A DNA stretch of 57,918 nucleotides from an uncultured Coriobacteriaceae bacterium (GCA_948439405.1 CAOJNB010000010.1:1-57918), one strand, 5' to 3'; positions 46,023 through 55,171 are shown, counted from the first letter of the stretch. A program made the numbers and translations. Notes: generated from the letters alone by a model not told the origin.

Positions 46023-47350
46023 CGGGCATCGCCCCCGTCCTTGCGGCGGAACCGCAGGCGCACCGGTGTGCCCTCCAGGTCGAAGGCGTCGCGCAGGCGG
46101 TTCTCCAGGAAGCGCTCGAAGTTGTCGGTCACCAGGTCCGGCGAGTTGCAGAAGAAGGCGAACGACGGCGGGTCGACCGCGACCTGGGTCGCGTAGTTGA
46201 TCTTGAGTCGGCGGCGCCCGTCGGTGACGGTGTGGCCCGTCTCGCGGACCTGGGCGAGCACCTCGTTCAGGCGGGCGGTCGGGACGCGCGAGGAGCGGTT
46301 GCGCGCCACCTGGAGCGCGAGGTCGAGCACCTTGCCGACCGAGCGCCCCGTGAGCGCGGAGATCCTGAGCACCGGCGCCCAGCCGCAGAAGGCCATACGC
46401 ATCGCGAGCGACTGCATGACCTCCTCGCGCGCCTGGTCGTCCTCGAGCAGGTCCCACTTGTTGAGCAGCACCGCCACGCCGCAGCCGCGGTCGACGGCCA
46501 TCTCGACGATCTTCTGGTCCTGCTCGGTGACGCCCACCTGCGAGTCGACGACGAGCAGGCAGACGTCGCTCTCCTCCATCGCGCGCAGCCCGCGCACGAT
46601 GCTGTAGAACTCGACGTCCTCGTGGACGGTGGAGCGCTTGCGCATCCCGGCGGTGTCGACGAGGCGCACCGGGACGCCGTCGTGCTCGAAGACGACGTCG
46701 ATCGCGTCGCGCGTGGTGCCGGCGACGTCGCTGACGATGGAGCGCTCGGTCCCAGAGAGGCGGTTGGCGAGCGAGGACTTGCCGGCGTTGGGCCTGCCCA
46801 CGATCGCCACGTTGACGGCGCCCTCGGGGTAGTCGGGGCCGGAGGGCTCCTCGGGCAGGGCGGCGACGACCTCGTCGAGCAGGTCGCCCGTGCCGTGGCC
46901 GTGGGAGGCCGAGACGGGCCGGGGCTCGCCGACGCCGAGCGACCAGAAGTCCCACAGGCCGTCCTCGCGGGAGGGGTCGTCGTACTTGTTGGCCACGAGG
47001 ATCACCGGCTTGCGCTGGCGGCGCAGCACGCGGGCGACCTCCTCGTCCTCGTCGGTGACCCCGACGGTGCCGTCCACCACGAACACGACGACGTCGGCCT
47101 CCTCGCAGGCGGCCAGCGCCTGCTCGCGGATGCGGGGCGCGAAGCGGTCCTGGGAGCGGCGCCCCTCGATGCCGCCGGTGTCGACGAGCACGAACTCCGT
47201 GCCCGACCAGTCGGCGTCGTGGTAGGAGCGGTCGCGCGTCACGCCGCGCGACTCGTGCACGATGGCCTCGCGGCTGCCCGCGAGGCGGTTGACCAGGGTC
47301 GACTTGCCGACGTTGGGCCGGCCGACCACGGCGACGATGGGCTTGGGCAT
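46019..47350 (-). CDS. der: Ribosome biogenesis GTPase Der (EngA)
   Basis: The 443-residue double GTPase assists 50S assembly. The first G domain has GRPNVGKST (residues 10-18), DTGGIEG and NKYD; the second has GRPNAGKSS near 187-195, DTAGMRK and NKWD; a KH-like domain ends the protein (LKINYATQVAVDPPSFAFF). It begins 38 bases after the ispH stop and is translationally coupled to plsY downstream. Confidence 0.97.
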   Translation of the reverse strand: MPKPIVAVVGRPNVGKSTLVNRLAGSREAIVHESRGVTRDRSYHDADWSGTEFVLVDTGGIEGRRSQDRFAPRIREQALAACEEADVVVFVVDGTVGVTDEDEEVARVLRRQRKPVILVANKYDDPSREDGLWDFWSLGVGEPRPVSASHGHGTGDLLDEVVAALPEEPSGPDYPEGAVNVAIVGRPNAGKSSLANRLSGTERSIVSDVAGTTRDAIDVVFEHDGVPVRLVDTAGMRKRSTVHEDVEFYSIVRGLRAMEESDVCLLVVDSQVGVTEQDQKIVEMAVDRGCGVAVLLNKWDLLEDDQAREEVMQSLAMRMAFCGWAPVLRISALTGRSVGKVLDLALQVARNRSSRVPTARLNEVLAQVRETGHTVTDGRRRLKINYATQVAVDPPSFAFFCNSPDLVTDNFERFLENRLRDAFDLEGTPVRLRFRRKDGGDAR

Positions 47351-47388
47351 CTGGGTCTCCTTCCGCCCTGAGAGTCTAGCGCAGATGC

Positions 47389-48228
47389 CTAGCCGGCCAG
47401 GGCCTCTATGGCGTCCACGCAGGCTGCGATCTGGGACGCCGGCGTCGAGGCGCCGGCCGTCACGCCGACGCGGGCCGCCCCCGCGAACCAGGCCGCCTCG
47501 AGCTCGGAGGCGTCCTCGACGTGGTGGGTGCCCGGGCAGCGCCCGGCGCAGATCTCCGCCAGGCGGGTGGTGTTCGCCGAGTTCCTCCCCCCGATCACCA
47601 CCATCGCGTCGACGCCGCCGGCGAGCTCGGCGGCGGCGCGCTGGCGCTCGTCGGTGGCCGAGCAGATGGTGTTGCACACGCGCAGCTCCTCGACGCGCCC
47701 GACGAGCCACGAGACGACCTCCTCGAGCAGGCGGCGCGACTGGGTCGTCTGCACGACGACGCCGACGCGGCGGGAGAGCGCGAGGCCCTCGAGGTCGCAG
47801 ACGCCGCCCACGACGACGGAGCCGGGGGCGTGGGCGGCCGTGGCGTCCACCTCGGGGTGCCCGGCCTCGCCGACGACGAGGACCTGGTAGCCCTCGTCGG
47901 CGAGGCGGCGCGCGGCGACGTGGGTCTTGGTGACGTAGGGGCAGGTGGCGTCGACCACCGCCAGGCCCGACTCGCGCGCCCGGCGCTCCACATCGGGGAG
48001 CACGCCGTGGGTCCTCAGCACCAGCGTGCCGGCGCCGTCGGCGGGCACCTCGGAGCACACGCGGCAGCCGCGGCGCTCGAGCCCCTCGACGACGAGGGGG
48101 TTGTGGATCAGCGGCCCCAGCGTGCGCACCGGAGCCTCGCCGGAGGCGAGGGCCTCCTCGACGAGGTCCAGGGCGCGCTCGACGCCGTAGCAGGCGCCCG
48201 CGTGGCGGGCGACGACGATCTCCGCCAT
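47389..48228 (-). CDS. ispH: 4-hydroxy-3-methylbut-2-enyl diphosphate reductase
   Basis: The 279-residue Fe-S enzyme is the last step of the MEP isoprenoid pathway and supplies DMAPP, the donor for MiaA. The three cluster cysteines are C13 (HAGACYGV), C96 (DATCPYVTKTH) and C189 (NTICSATDERQ). The catalytic glutamate region TRLAEIC and the substrate-binding GGRNSANT are present. ATG 48228 follows AGGAGGGG, 8 bases after the cmk-plsC stop. Confidence 0.96.
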   Translation of the reverse strand: MAEIVVARHAGACYGVERALDLVEEALASGEAPVRTLGPLIHNPLVVEGLERRGCRVCSEVPADGAGTLVLRTHGVLPDVERRARESGLAVVDATCPYVTKTHVAARRLADEGYQVLVVGEAGHPEVDATAAHAPGSVVVGGVCDLEGLALSRRVGVVVQTTQSRRLLEEVVSWLVGRVEELRVCNTICSATDERQRAAAELAGGVDAMVVIGGRNSANTTRLAEICAGRCPGTHHVEDASELEAAWFAGAARVGVTAGASTPASQIAACVDAIEALAG

Positions 48229-48236
48229 GGCCCCTC

Positions 48237-49703
48237 CTACATCTTCCCGGGGTGCTCGCGGCGCAGCTCGTCGCGCAGCGCGTACACCTCGCCCATGGCC
48301 CGCTCCTCGACCTCGGCGACCATGCGCTTGCGGTCCCTGCCGCGGATCGAGGACGTGGGGATCGGCTCGCCGACCTTGAGCCACACCTTGCCCGGGCGCG
48401 GCAGGCGCCGCCCGCGCGGGGTGATGTCGCGCGCCCCCACGATGGCGGCCGGCACGACGTCGGCGCCCGCCATCTGGGCGATCATCGCGAAGCCGCCGTG
48501 AACCGTCACGGGCTCGTCGTCCGACTTCACCCTCGTGCCCTCGGGGAAGATGACCACGCACTCGCCGCGCTCGAGGGCGGCCTTGGCCGAGCGCAGGGCG
48601 CGCATGTCCACGGAGTCGCGCCTGACGGGGAAGCCGCCGAAGCGGGTGATCAGCCAGCCCAGGGCGGGCATGTCGTCGAACTCGGACTTGTAGACCGGGC
48701 GCGCCCTCCTGCCGCGGCGCAGGGCCGACAGCACGAGCACGCAGGGGTCGAGCATCGAGACGTGGTTCATCACGATGACGGAGCCCTTGCCGTTCGTGGT
48801 GCGGTAGAGGCGCTCCTCGCCGTCGATCTCCCAGCGCCACATCGCGTAGGTGTAGGCGGCGACGAGGGCGGCGGCCACGCGGTAGAGCAGGCGGACGGGC
48901 CAGGGGAAGTCCATCATCCCATGGCCGGTGTAGTCGGCCTGGGAGTTGCCGACGAGCGGCAGCGACCCCTCGCGGGGCAGGTCGCGGGCGCGCGGCACGT
49001 CCACGAGCCCGCGCGGGCGCGCGGCGGCGTCCATCAGCTCCTCGATGCGGGCGCAGACCTCGTCGACGGTGAGCTCGGAGGTGTCGATGCGCACGGCGTC
49101 CTCGGCGGCGCGCAGCGGCGAGGCCTCCCGGGTCGAGTCGAGCTCGTCGCGGCGGCGGATCTCGGCGAGCACGCGCTCCTCGGCCTCGGCGTCCGCGGAG
49201 GCGCCGGGCTCGCGGGCCGCGTCGTGGCCCGTGCGCTGCACGGCGCGGCGGTGCGCCCGAGCGCGGTCGTCGGCGGTGAGGAAGACCTTGACCTCGGCGT
49301 CGGGGAACACCGTCGTGGCGGTGTCGCGGCCCTCGGCGACCACGTCGCCCGCGGCGCCGAGCTCGCGCTGGCGCGCCACCATCGCCTCGCGCACCTCCGG
49401 CAGCGCGGCGACGGCGCTCACGGCGGCGTCGATGCGCGGCTCGCGGATCGCCTCGGAGACGTCCTCGCCGTCCAGCAGCGTCCGCGTGCCCTCCGGGGAG
49501 GGCGCGAAGTCCACGGCCACCTCGCGCGCGACGCGGGCGACGGCCTCGGCGTCGCCGGGGTCCTCCCCCCGTTCGAGGACGGCGAGGGTCACGGCGCGGT
49601 ACATCGCGCCGGTGTCGAGGTAGGAGATTCCCCTCCTGCGCGCGACCTCGCGCGCGACGGTGGACTTGCCCGAGCCCGCGGGCCCGTCGATGGCGACCTT
49701 CAT
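48237..49703 (-). CDS. Cytidylate kinase fused to 1-acylglycerol-3-phosphate acyltransferase
   Basis: The 488-residue protein joins two enzymes. Residues 1-226 are a full cytidylate kinase, with P-loop GPAGSGKS at 7-14, YLDTGAMYRAVTLA near 28-41 and GRDTATTVFPDA near 125-136. Residues 227-265 are a linker. Residues 266-488 are a PlsC domain, beginning with a hydrophobic helix, with the catalytic NHVSMLD at 313-319 and FPEGTR at 386-391. The frame is continuous with no internal stop. It would make CDP/dCDP and phosphatidic acid, two precursors of CDP-diacylglycerol. Confidence 0.93.
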   Translation of the reverse strand: MKVAIDGPAGSGKSTVAREVARRRGISYLDTGAMYRAVTLAVLERGEDPGDAEAVARVAREVAVDFAPSPEGTRTLLDGEDVSEAIREPRIDAAVSAVAALPEVREAMVARQRELGAAGDVVAEGRDTATTVFPDAEVKVFLTADDRARAHRRAVQRTGHDAAREPGASADAEAEERVLAEIRRRDELDSTREASPLRAAEDAVRIDTSELTVDEVCARIEELMDAAARPRGLVDVPRARDLPREGSLPLVGNSQADYTGHGMMDFPWPVRLLYRVAAALVAAYTYAMWRWEIDGEERLYRTTNGKGSVIVMNHVSMLDPCVLVLSALRRGRRARPVYKSEFDDMPALGWLITRFGGFPVRRDSVDMRALRSAKAALERGECVVIFPEGTRVKSDDEPVTVHGGFAMIAQMAGADVVPAAIVGARDITPRGRRLPRPGKVWLKVGEPIPTSSIRGRDRKRMVAEVEERAMGEVYALRDELRREHPGKM

Positions 49704-49710
49704 GGGTGCG

Positions 49711-50505
49711 TCACCGTCCTTCCCTGATCGAGTCCAGCAGCGCCGAGCGCTCGGCGGCCCCCAGCCTGCGCCACGACCCCTCGGCCAGCCCGTCGAGGGA
49801 GAGCGGGCCGAAGCGGTCGCGGTGCAGGGCCACCACCTCGTGGCCCACGGCGGCGAGCATCCGCTTCGCCTGGTGCTTGCGCCCCTCGCGCAGCTCGAGG
49901 CCCACGACGGAGGTCCCCCTGGGGACGCCCGCCGGCGCGACCGCGCGCGCCTCGGGGCCGTCGGGCGCGAGCAGGTCGCAGGCGGCCGGCTGGCAGGGCC
50001 CGTCGTCGAGCTCGATGCCCGAGCGGATGCGACCGAGCGCGTCCTCGCCGGGGCGGCCCTCGACGAGGGCCACGTAGTGCTTCGCGACGTGGTGCGAGGG
50101 GTGCAGCAGGCGCTGGCCGGCGTCGCCGTCGGTGGTGAACAGCAGGATGCCCGTGGTGTCCATGTCGAGGCGCCCCACGGGGAAGAGGCCTGGCTCCCCC
50201 ACGCCCGCGACGAGCTCGGCGACGCAGGGGCGCCCGTAGGGGTCGCTCATCGTGGTGAGGTAGCCGGCGGGCTTGTTGAGCACGACGTAGGCGGCCTCGG
50301 CCGCGGGCACCACGCGCCGGCCGTCGACCTCGACGACGTCGGTCGCGGGGTCGACCCTGCTGCCCAGCTCGGTCACGACGACGCCGTTGACGCGCACGCG
50401 CCCCGCCGTCATGAGGTTCTCCGAGCCCCTGCGGCTCGCCACGCCCGAGCGGGCGAGGAAGCGCTGCAGCCGCATGGGCACGAGGCGGCCGCCCTCCCCC
50501 GTCAT
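49711..50505 (-). CDS. rluB: Pseudouridine synthase, RsuA/RluB family
   Basis: The 264-residue protein has an S4 RNA-binding domain (MRLQRFLARSGVASRRGSE, then GRVRVNGVVV) and the pseudouridine synthase core with VGRLDMDTTGILLFTTDGD, containing the catalytic aspartate near residue 113, and GRKHQAKRMLAAVGH. Family order next to scpA-scpB is usual and points to RluB (23S rRNA). The listed ATG overlaps the scpB TGA as ATGA; ATG 50475 would start exactly at the S4 domain. Confidence 0.92.
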   Translation of the reverse strand: MTGEGGRLVPMRLQRFLARSGVASRRGSENLMTAGRVRVNGVVVTELGSRVDPATDVVEVDGRRVVPAAEAAYVVLNKPAGYLTTMSDPYGRPCVAELVAGVGEPGLFPVGRLDMDTTGILLFTTDGDAGQRLLHPSHHVAKHYVALVEGRPGEDALGRIRSGIELDDGPCQPAACDLLAPDGPEARAVAPAGVPRGTSVVGLELREGRKHQAKRMLAAVGHEVVALHRDRFGPLSLDGLAEGSWRRLGAAERSALLDSIREGR

Positions 50506-51167
50506 GCGTCGTCCTCCTCGAGCTCGCGCACGTCGTCGGCGAGGCCGTCCGCCTGCTCGTCCTCGGCGTCGACGTCGTCGGTCACGCGCCTGCCGGCGAG
50601 GCGCTCGCGGATGAAGGCGCGCGCCTGCTCGTCGGGGGCGAACTGCTCGAGGTCGGGCAGCTCGGAGAGGCTCCTGAGCCCGAAGTGCTCGAGGAAGGCG
50701 CGCGTCGTCCCGTAGAGGACCGCCTGGCTGCGGCCGGGCTCGCGCCCCACCTCGCGGACGAGCCCCTTGTCGACGAGCGTCGAGATCACGCCCTCGGAGT
50801 TGACGCCGCGGATGGCGCGCACCCCCTCGCGGGTCACGGGCTGGTGGTAGGCGACGACCGCGAGCGTCTCGAGCGCGGCCTGCGAGAGGCGCCGCGTGTC
50901 CCAGGACAGCACGTACGCCTCGACCTGGTCGTGGTAGGCGGGGTGGGTGAACAGGCGCCACCCGCCCGCGACCTCGCGCAGCTGGAAGCCGCGGCCGGCG
51001 TCGGCGTACTCGGCGGCCAGCTCGGCGAGCTGGGCCGCGACCTCGCCCGGCGTGGTGCCGAGCACCTTGGCCAGGTCGCCCGCGGGCACCGGGTCGCCCG
51101 AGACGAGCAGCATCGCCTCGAGCGCGCCCTTCGCGGAGCCCGGCTCGAGCGCTCCGAGTCCACCCAT
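50502..51167 (-). CDS. scpB: Segregation and condensation protein B
   Basis: The 221-residue winged-helix protein is the kleisin partner of the Smc-ScpAB condensin. Family features are ALEAMLLVSGDPVPAGDLA near 15-33, GGWRLFTHPAYHDQV near 68-82, LSQAALETLAVVAYHQPVTR near 94-113 and the RGVNSEGVISTLVDKGLV second winged helix. The acidic tail from about 195 is long. It begins 2 bases after scpA. Confidence 0.95.
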   Translation of the reverse strand: MGGLGALEPGSAKGALEAMLLVSGDPVPAGDLAKVLGTTPGEVAAQLAELAAEYADAGRGFQLREVAGGWRLFTHPAYHDQVEAYVLSWDTRRLSQAALETLAVVAYHQPVTREGVRAIRGVNSEGVISTLVDKGLVREVGREPGRSQAVLYGTTRAFLEHFGLRSLSELPDLEQFAPDEQARAFIRERLAGRRVTDDVDAEDEQADGLADDVRELEEDDA

Positions 51168-51169
51168 CG

Positions 51170-51979
51170 CTATCTCTCCTCCTCGTCGCCGTCCCCGCCG
51201 GCGGGGGCGGCGGCCGCGTCGCGCCCGGCCTCCCCCACGTAGGTGACGCCGATCTCTCCGAAGTTCTCCTCCTGGCTCAGCTCGACGACGCCCCGCTTGA
51301 ACAGCTCGAGCAGGGCGAGGAACGTCACGACCACGCCCTCGGGCGTGCGCTGGGCGCCCACGAGCTCGCTGAACGTCGAGGCCGCCCCGCTGCGCACGGA
51401 GCGCTCGACCGACTCGACCGCGAGGCGGACCGGCAGGCGCCGCGGCGCGACGTGCTCGGCCTCGAGCAGCAGCTCCTGGCGGCGCCCGTCCAGGTCCGCG
51501 CAGATCACCCCCAGCGAGCGCAGGGTGATGCCGCGCAGGAAGTCGGGCATGAGGCCGAGGAACTCGGGGTCGGGGCCGGCCGTACGCGGGTGCATGCGCG
51601 CCTCGGCCTCGCCGCGCGCGGCGAGCCAGGACCCGACGTTGCGGAACTGCTTGTAGGCGACGAGGCGCGCGGCCAGCACGTCGAGCGCCTCGTCGGCGGA
51701 GAGCCCGTCGAGCGCGTCGTCCTCGTCGGGCTCGGCGGCGAGCGGCCCCTGGTCAGAGACGAGGCTCGCGGCCTTGATGTCGAGCAGCGTCGAGGCCACG
51801 AGGATGAAGTCGCTCGTGACGTCGAGGTCCATCTCCCCCATCCGTCCGAGCTCGTCGAGGAACTGGTCGGCGACCTCGGCGACGGGGACGGCGGCGATGT
51901 CGACCTTCTGCCTCGACACAAGGGTGAGCAGGAGGTCGAAGGGTCCGGTGAAGGCCTGCGTCCTGACGCGGTACGACAT
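51170..51979 (-). CDS. scpA: Segregation and condensation protein A
   Basis: The 269-residue kleisin bridges the Smc heads. Family features are FTGPFDLLLTLVSRQKVDI near 10-28, DFILVASTLLDIKA near 57-70, LVAYKQFRNV near 107-116 and a C-terminal winged helix with VVTFLALLELFKRGVVELSQ near 220-239. The Ala/Gly/Asp tail is low complexity. The ATG is 2 bases after the metalloprotease stop. The Smc gene is not in the window. Confidence 0.95.
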   Translation of the reverse strand: MSYRVRTQAFTGPFDLLLTLVSRQKVDIAAVPVAEVADQFLDELGRMGEMDLDVTSDFILVASTLLDIKAASLVSDQGPLAAEPDEDDALDGLSADEALDVLAARLVAYKQFRNVGSWLAARGEAEARMHPRTAGPDPEFLGLMPDFLRGITLRSLGVICADLDGRRQELLLEAEHVAPRRLPVRLAVESVERSVRSGAASTFSELVGAQRTPEGVVVTFLALLELFKRGVVELSQEENFGEIGVTYVGEAGRDAAAAPAGGDGDEEER

Positions 51980-51981
51980 GG

Positions 51982-52656
51982 CTAGAACCCGAACAGCAGG
52001 CCCACGAGCGGCGAGACCGTGAGCGAGAAGTAGCGGCCGAGCAGGTCGAAGCCGAGCAGGCGCGGGGCGAGCCACACCGCGGCGAGCAGGACGAGGCCGG
52101 AGTAGCGCTCGACCGAGAAGTAGGACCTGCGCGCCGAGTCTGACAGGAACAGCGCGACGACCTTGCTGCCGTCGAGCGGCGGCACGGGGATGAGGTTGAA
52201 GAAGAGCAGCATCGCGTTGATCCTCACGTAGACGTAGAGGATCTGGTAGCAGACGACGGCCCACCCGGTGGGGTCGTCCGGCAGCAGCGGAAGCAGGGCG
52301 CGCGCGAGCAGGGCACCGACGAGGGCCTGCGCCAGGTTCGCGGCCGGGCCCGCCACCGCGACGACGGCCTCGCCGACGCGCCGGTCGCGCAGCCGGGACG
52401 GGTCGTAGGGCACGGGCCTCGCGTAGGCGACGAAGAAGCCGCCGAGCAGGAAGCAGGCGAGCGGGAGCAGGACGGACCCGAAGGGGTCGAGGTGCGCGAG
52501 GGGGTTCAGGGTGAGCCTGCCGCGCTCCCTGGCCGTGTCGTCGCCCATGAGGTGGGCGGCCAGGGCGTGGGCGAACTCGTGGACGGCCGACGAGAGGACG
52601 ACGAGGACCAGGCAGGCCAGTATGAAGAGCAAGTTGTAGAGGTCCAGCGAGGCCAT
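51982..52656 (-). CDS. Site-2 protease family zinc metalloprotease (M50)
   Basis: The 224-residue membrane protein has the HEFAH zinc site at H26-E27-H30 within the first helix and the third ligand in PPLDG at D162. About six membrane segments are seen and no PDZ domain, as in the SREBP/Rip-type short M50 proteins that commonly precede scpA in Gram-positive bacteria. The substrate, perhaps an anti-sigma factor, is unknown. A good GGAGGGGGAG site precedes the ATG. Confidence 0.9.
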   Translation of the reverse strand: MASLDLYNLLFILACLVLVVLSSAVHEFAHALAAHLMGDDTARERGRLTLNPLAHLDPFGSVLLPLACFLLGGFFVAYARPVPYDPSRLRDRRVGEAVVAVAGPAANLAQALVGALLARALLPLLPDDPTGWAVVCYQILYVYVRINAMLLFFNLIPVPPLDGSKVVALFLSDSARRSYFSVERYSGLVLLAAVWLAPRLLGFDLLGRYFSLTVSPLVGLLFGF

Positions 52657-52683
52657 GCCACTCCCCCTCCATCTCGCGGCGCG

Positions 52684-52986
52684 CTAGCGCAGCGAGGCCG
52701 ACACCCGAAAGGATACCCAACCAAGCGCCCAGGAGAGCGCGGCGGCGACCAGCACGTCCCCGCGAAGCAGCCCGCCCGTGGGGGTCGGCACGCAGGCAAG
52801 CCCGGCGAGCGGGGCGGGCACGAGCGCCTCGGCGGCGCGTGCGACCTGCCCGAGCACCGGGACGGAGCCCACATAGGACACGGCGCCCGCGACGGCGACG
52901 CAGGCGAGGAGGACCGAGACGGCGCGCAGGGCCCAGCCCAGGGCCGACGCGGCCGCGCACGCCGCGCGTCTCCAGCCGCCCGTCAC
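52684..52986 (-). CDS. Small membrane protein of unknown function
   Basis: The 100-residue product starts at GTG overlapping the ABC-F stop as GTGA and ends 27 bases before the metalloprotease. It has two or three hydrophobic segments (ALRAVSVLLACVAVAGAV near 18-35, then VLVAAALSWALGWVSF near 80-95) separated by a Pro-rich loop. I recognise no family. The start is chosen from the overlap pattern common in this array. Confidence 0.5.
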   Translation of the reverse strand: MTGGWRRAACAAASALGWALRAVSVLLACVAVAGAVSYVGSVPVLGQVARAAEALVPAPLAGLACVPTPTGGLLRGDVLVAAALSWALGWVSFRVSASLR

Positions 52987-54962
52987 GCGCCCGCCTCCTC
53001 GAGGGCCTCGGAGAGCTCGAGCCACTCCGCCTCGAGCTTCGGGATCTCGCGGGAGAGCTCCTCGTACTCGCGCATGGCCGCGTCGAAGCGCTCGCGGTCG
53101 TCGTAGAGCTCCTGCGAGGCCATCTGCTCCATGAGCTCGGCGTAGCGCGCCTGGGCGGGCTCGAGGGCGGCCTCGACCTCCCTGAGGCGCGCCCGCTCCT
53201 TGCGCGTGCGCGCGTTACGCGCGTTGCGCGCCTCGGCCTCGGCGCGCCGCTGCTCGCGGGTCTTGGCGTTGCGTCCGCGCGGCTGGGCGGCGCGCTCCGG
53301 CTCCGGCGCGCGCACCGGCTCCGCCTCGGGCTCGCCCTCCTGCGCGGCGAGCAGCTCCGCCCGCTTGAAGCGGTAGTACTCGTAGTCGCCGTCGTAGAGG
53401 GTGACCGAGCCGTCGCGGATGTCGACGACCTTGTTGCAGACGGCGCGCACGAGCTGCTCGTCGTGGCTGATCAGCACGATCGTGCCGTCGAAGTCGCGCA
53501 GCGCGTCCTGGAGCACGTCGATGGAGTCGATGTCGAGGTGGTTGGTGGGTTCGTCGAGGCACAGCAGCGGCTCGGGCGCCACCATCATCTTCGCGAGCGC
53601 GAGGCGCGCCCGCTCGCCGCCGGAGAGCACCGAGACGCGCTTCTCCACGTCGTCGCCCTGGAACAGGAAGGCTCCCAGGAGCCTGCGCTCCTCGGAGCTC
53701 GTCCACCCGGCGGCCACCGAGTCGAGCTCGGCGAGCACCGTGTTGCCCTCGCTCATCCCCTCGAGCTGGTGCTGGGCGTAGTAGGCGCGGCTGACGTTCA
53801 GGCCGAGCTGGACGGTTCCCACGGCCGGGGCGAGCGAGCCCACGATGAGCTTCATCAACGTCGACTTGCCCGCACCGTTGGGGCCGACGAGGGCCACCCT
53901 GTCCCCTCGGTAGAAGGTGAGGTCCACCCCCTCGTAGATCACATGGTCGCCATAGGCGGCGGTGACCCCCTCGAGGCCCACCACCATGTCGCCCGTCCTG
54001 GGCGGCGAGGGGAAGCGGAAGGCGACGTGCTTGGAGCGCTCGGGCAGCACGACGAGCTCCTCGCGGATCTGCTCGATGCGCCGGATGCGCTCCTGGACCT
54101 GCTTGGCCTTGGTCGGCTTGTAGCGGAAGCGGTCCACGAACACCTGCATGTGCGCGATGTCGCGCTCCTGGGCCGCGCGCTTCTTGCGCAGCTGCTCGAG
54201 GTTGTCCTCGCGCAGCCTGAGGTAGGCCGAGTAGTTGCCGGCATACGTGGTCAGCGAGCGGTTCTCGAGCGCGGCGACGTGGCTCACGCAGGCGTCGATG
54301 AAGGCGCGGTCGTGGCTGACGAGCAGGACGGCCCCCTCGTAGGAGGACAGGAACGACTCGAGCCACTGGACGCTCTCGAGGTCGAGGTGGTTCGTCGGCT
54401 CGTCGAGCAGCAGCAGGTCCGGATGGCGCAGAAGCAGCTTGGAGAGCGCGATGCGCGTCTGCCAGCCGCCGGAGAAGTCGCGGGCGGGCTTGTCGAAGTC
54501 GGCGACGGGGAATCCCAGCCCGGCCAGAATCTGGCGCGCGCGGCTCTCGAGCTCGTAGCCGCCCAGCCGCTCGAAGCGGTCCTGCGCCTGGCCGTAGGCC
54601 TCGAGCAGGGCGTCCTGCTCGGTCCCGGGATCGGCCGCGGCGATCCGCGCCTCGAGCTCGGAGACGCGCTCGGCGAGGCGGCGCACCTCCGTCGCCGAGG
54701 CCATGACCTCCTCGAGGGCGGAGCGCTCCCCCATCGGCCCCGACTCCTGCTCGAGGTAGCCCACGCTCACGTCGCGCGCGAAGGTGACGGAGCCCTCGTC
54801 GGGGGCCTCCTGGCCCATGATGATCCTGAGCAGGGTCGTCTTGCCCGCGCCGTTGGGGCCGACGAGCGCCCAGCGCTCGCCGGCGTTGATCTGCAGGGTC
54901 GCCCCCGCGTACAGCGTGCGCGCCCCGAACGACTTCGCGATGCCCTGTGCGAGGACGATCAT
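52983..54962 (-). CDS. ABC-F family ATPase (YdiF/YfmR type)
   Basis: The 659-residue protein has two ATPase cassettes with Walker A GPNGAGKT (residues about 36-43) and GPNGAGKS (second half), the signature FSGGWQTRIALSKLL and LSGGERARLALAKM, and DEPTNHLDLES and DEPTNHLDIDS. The linker between cassettes has KKRAAQERDIAHMQ and the C-terminal 110 residues are a basic coiled coil. It acts on ribosomes, in translation or antibiotic protection; the substrate is unknown. It is the first gene of the 16-gene array. A -10 TATACT (- strand, 55000-55005) lies upstream. Confidence 0.93.
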   Translation of the reverse strand: MIVLAQGIAKSFGARTLYAGATLQINAGERWALVGPNGAGKTTLLRIIMGQEAPDEGSVTFARDVSVGYLEQESGPMGERSALEEVMASATEVRRLAERVSELEARIAAADPGTEQDALLEAYGQAQDRFERLGGYELESRARQILAGLGFPVADFDKPARDFSGGWQTRIALSKLLLRHPDLLLLDEPTNHLDLESVQWLESFLSSYEGAVLLVSHDRAFIDACVSHVAALENRSLTTYAGNYSAYLRLREDNLEQLRKKRAAQERDIAHMQVFVDRFRYKPTKAKQVQERIRRIEQIREELVVLPERSKHVAFRFPSPPRTGDMVVGLEGVTAAYGDHVIYEGVDLTFYRGDRVALVGPNGAGKSTLMKLIVGSLAPAVGTVQLGLNVSRAYYAQHQLEGMSEGNTVLAELDSVAAGWTSSEERRLLGAFLFQGDDVEKRVSVLSGGERARLALAKMMVAPEPLLCLDEPTNHLDIDSIDVLQDALRDFDGTIVLISHDEQLVRAVCNKVVDIRDGSVTLYDGDYEYYRFKRAELLAAQEGEPEAEPVRAPEPERAAQPRGRNAKTREQRRAEAEARNARNARTRKERARLREVEAALEPAQARYAELMEQMASQELYDDRERFDAAMREYEELSREIPKLEAEWLELSEALEEAGA

Positions 54963-55059
54963 GAGACTCCCCTGCTCCCTCCGTGTCGGCTGAGGGTCCA
55001 GTATAGGGGGCCGGCCGCGGCCTCCGCGGCGCTCCCCGCATTCGACAGGCGATTCCCAC

Positions 55060-55087
55060 TTCCACCCGCGGCACGTTTTGCTAGAAT
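55060..55087 (+). promoter_or_regulatory. Promoter of tRNA-Val
   Basis: A weak -35 TTCCAC (55060-55065) and a good -10 TAGAAT (55082-55087), 16 bases apart, end 9 bases before the tRNA. Confidence 0.55.
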
Positions 55088-55096
55088 GTCCTCCGC

Positions 55097-55171
55097 GGGC
55101 GATTGGCTCAGGGGTAGAGCACATCCTTCACACGGATGGGGTCGCTGGTTCGAATCCAGCATCGCCCACCA
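55097..55171 (+). tRNA. tRNA-Val(CAC)
   Basis: A 75-base cloverleaf with encoded CCA. The acceptor stem is GGGCGAT/ATCGCCC with discriminator A. The anticodon stem CATCC/GGATG closes loop TTCACAC, giving anticodon CAC for GUG valine codons. The T arm is GCTGGTTCGAATCCAGC. A perfect terminator follows. Confidence 0.95.

Noticed and set aside
42709..46029. A 1106-codon - strand frame running from plsY through the zinc-ribbon gene
   Set aside because: Only the last 236 codons look like protein; the rest is a shifted frame of rpe and the cysteine desulfurase, which have clear motifs.
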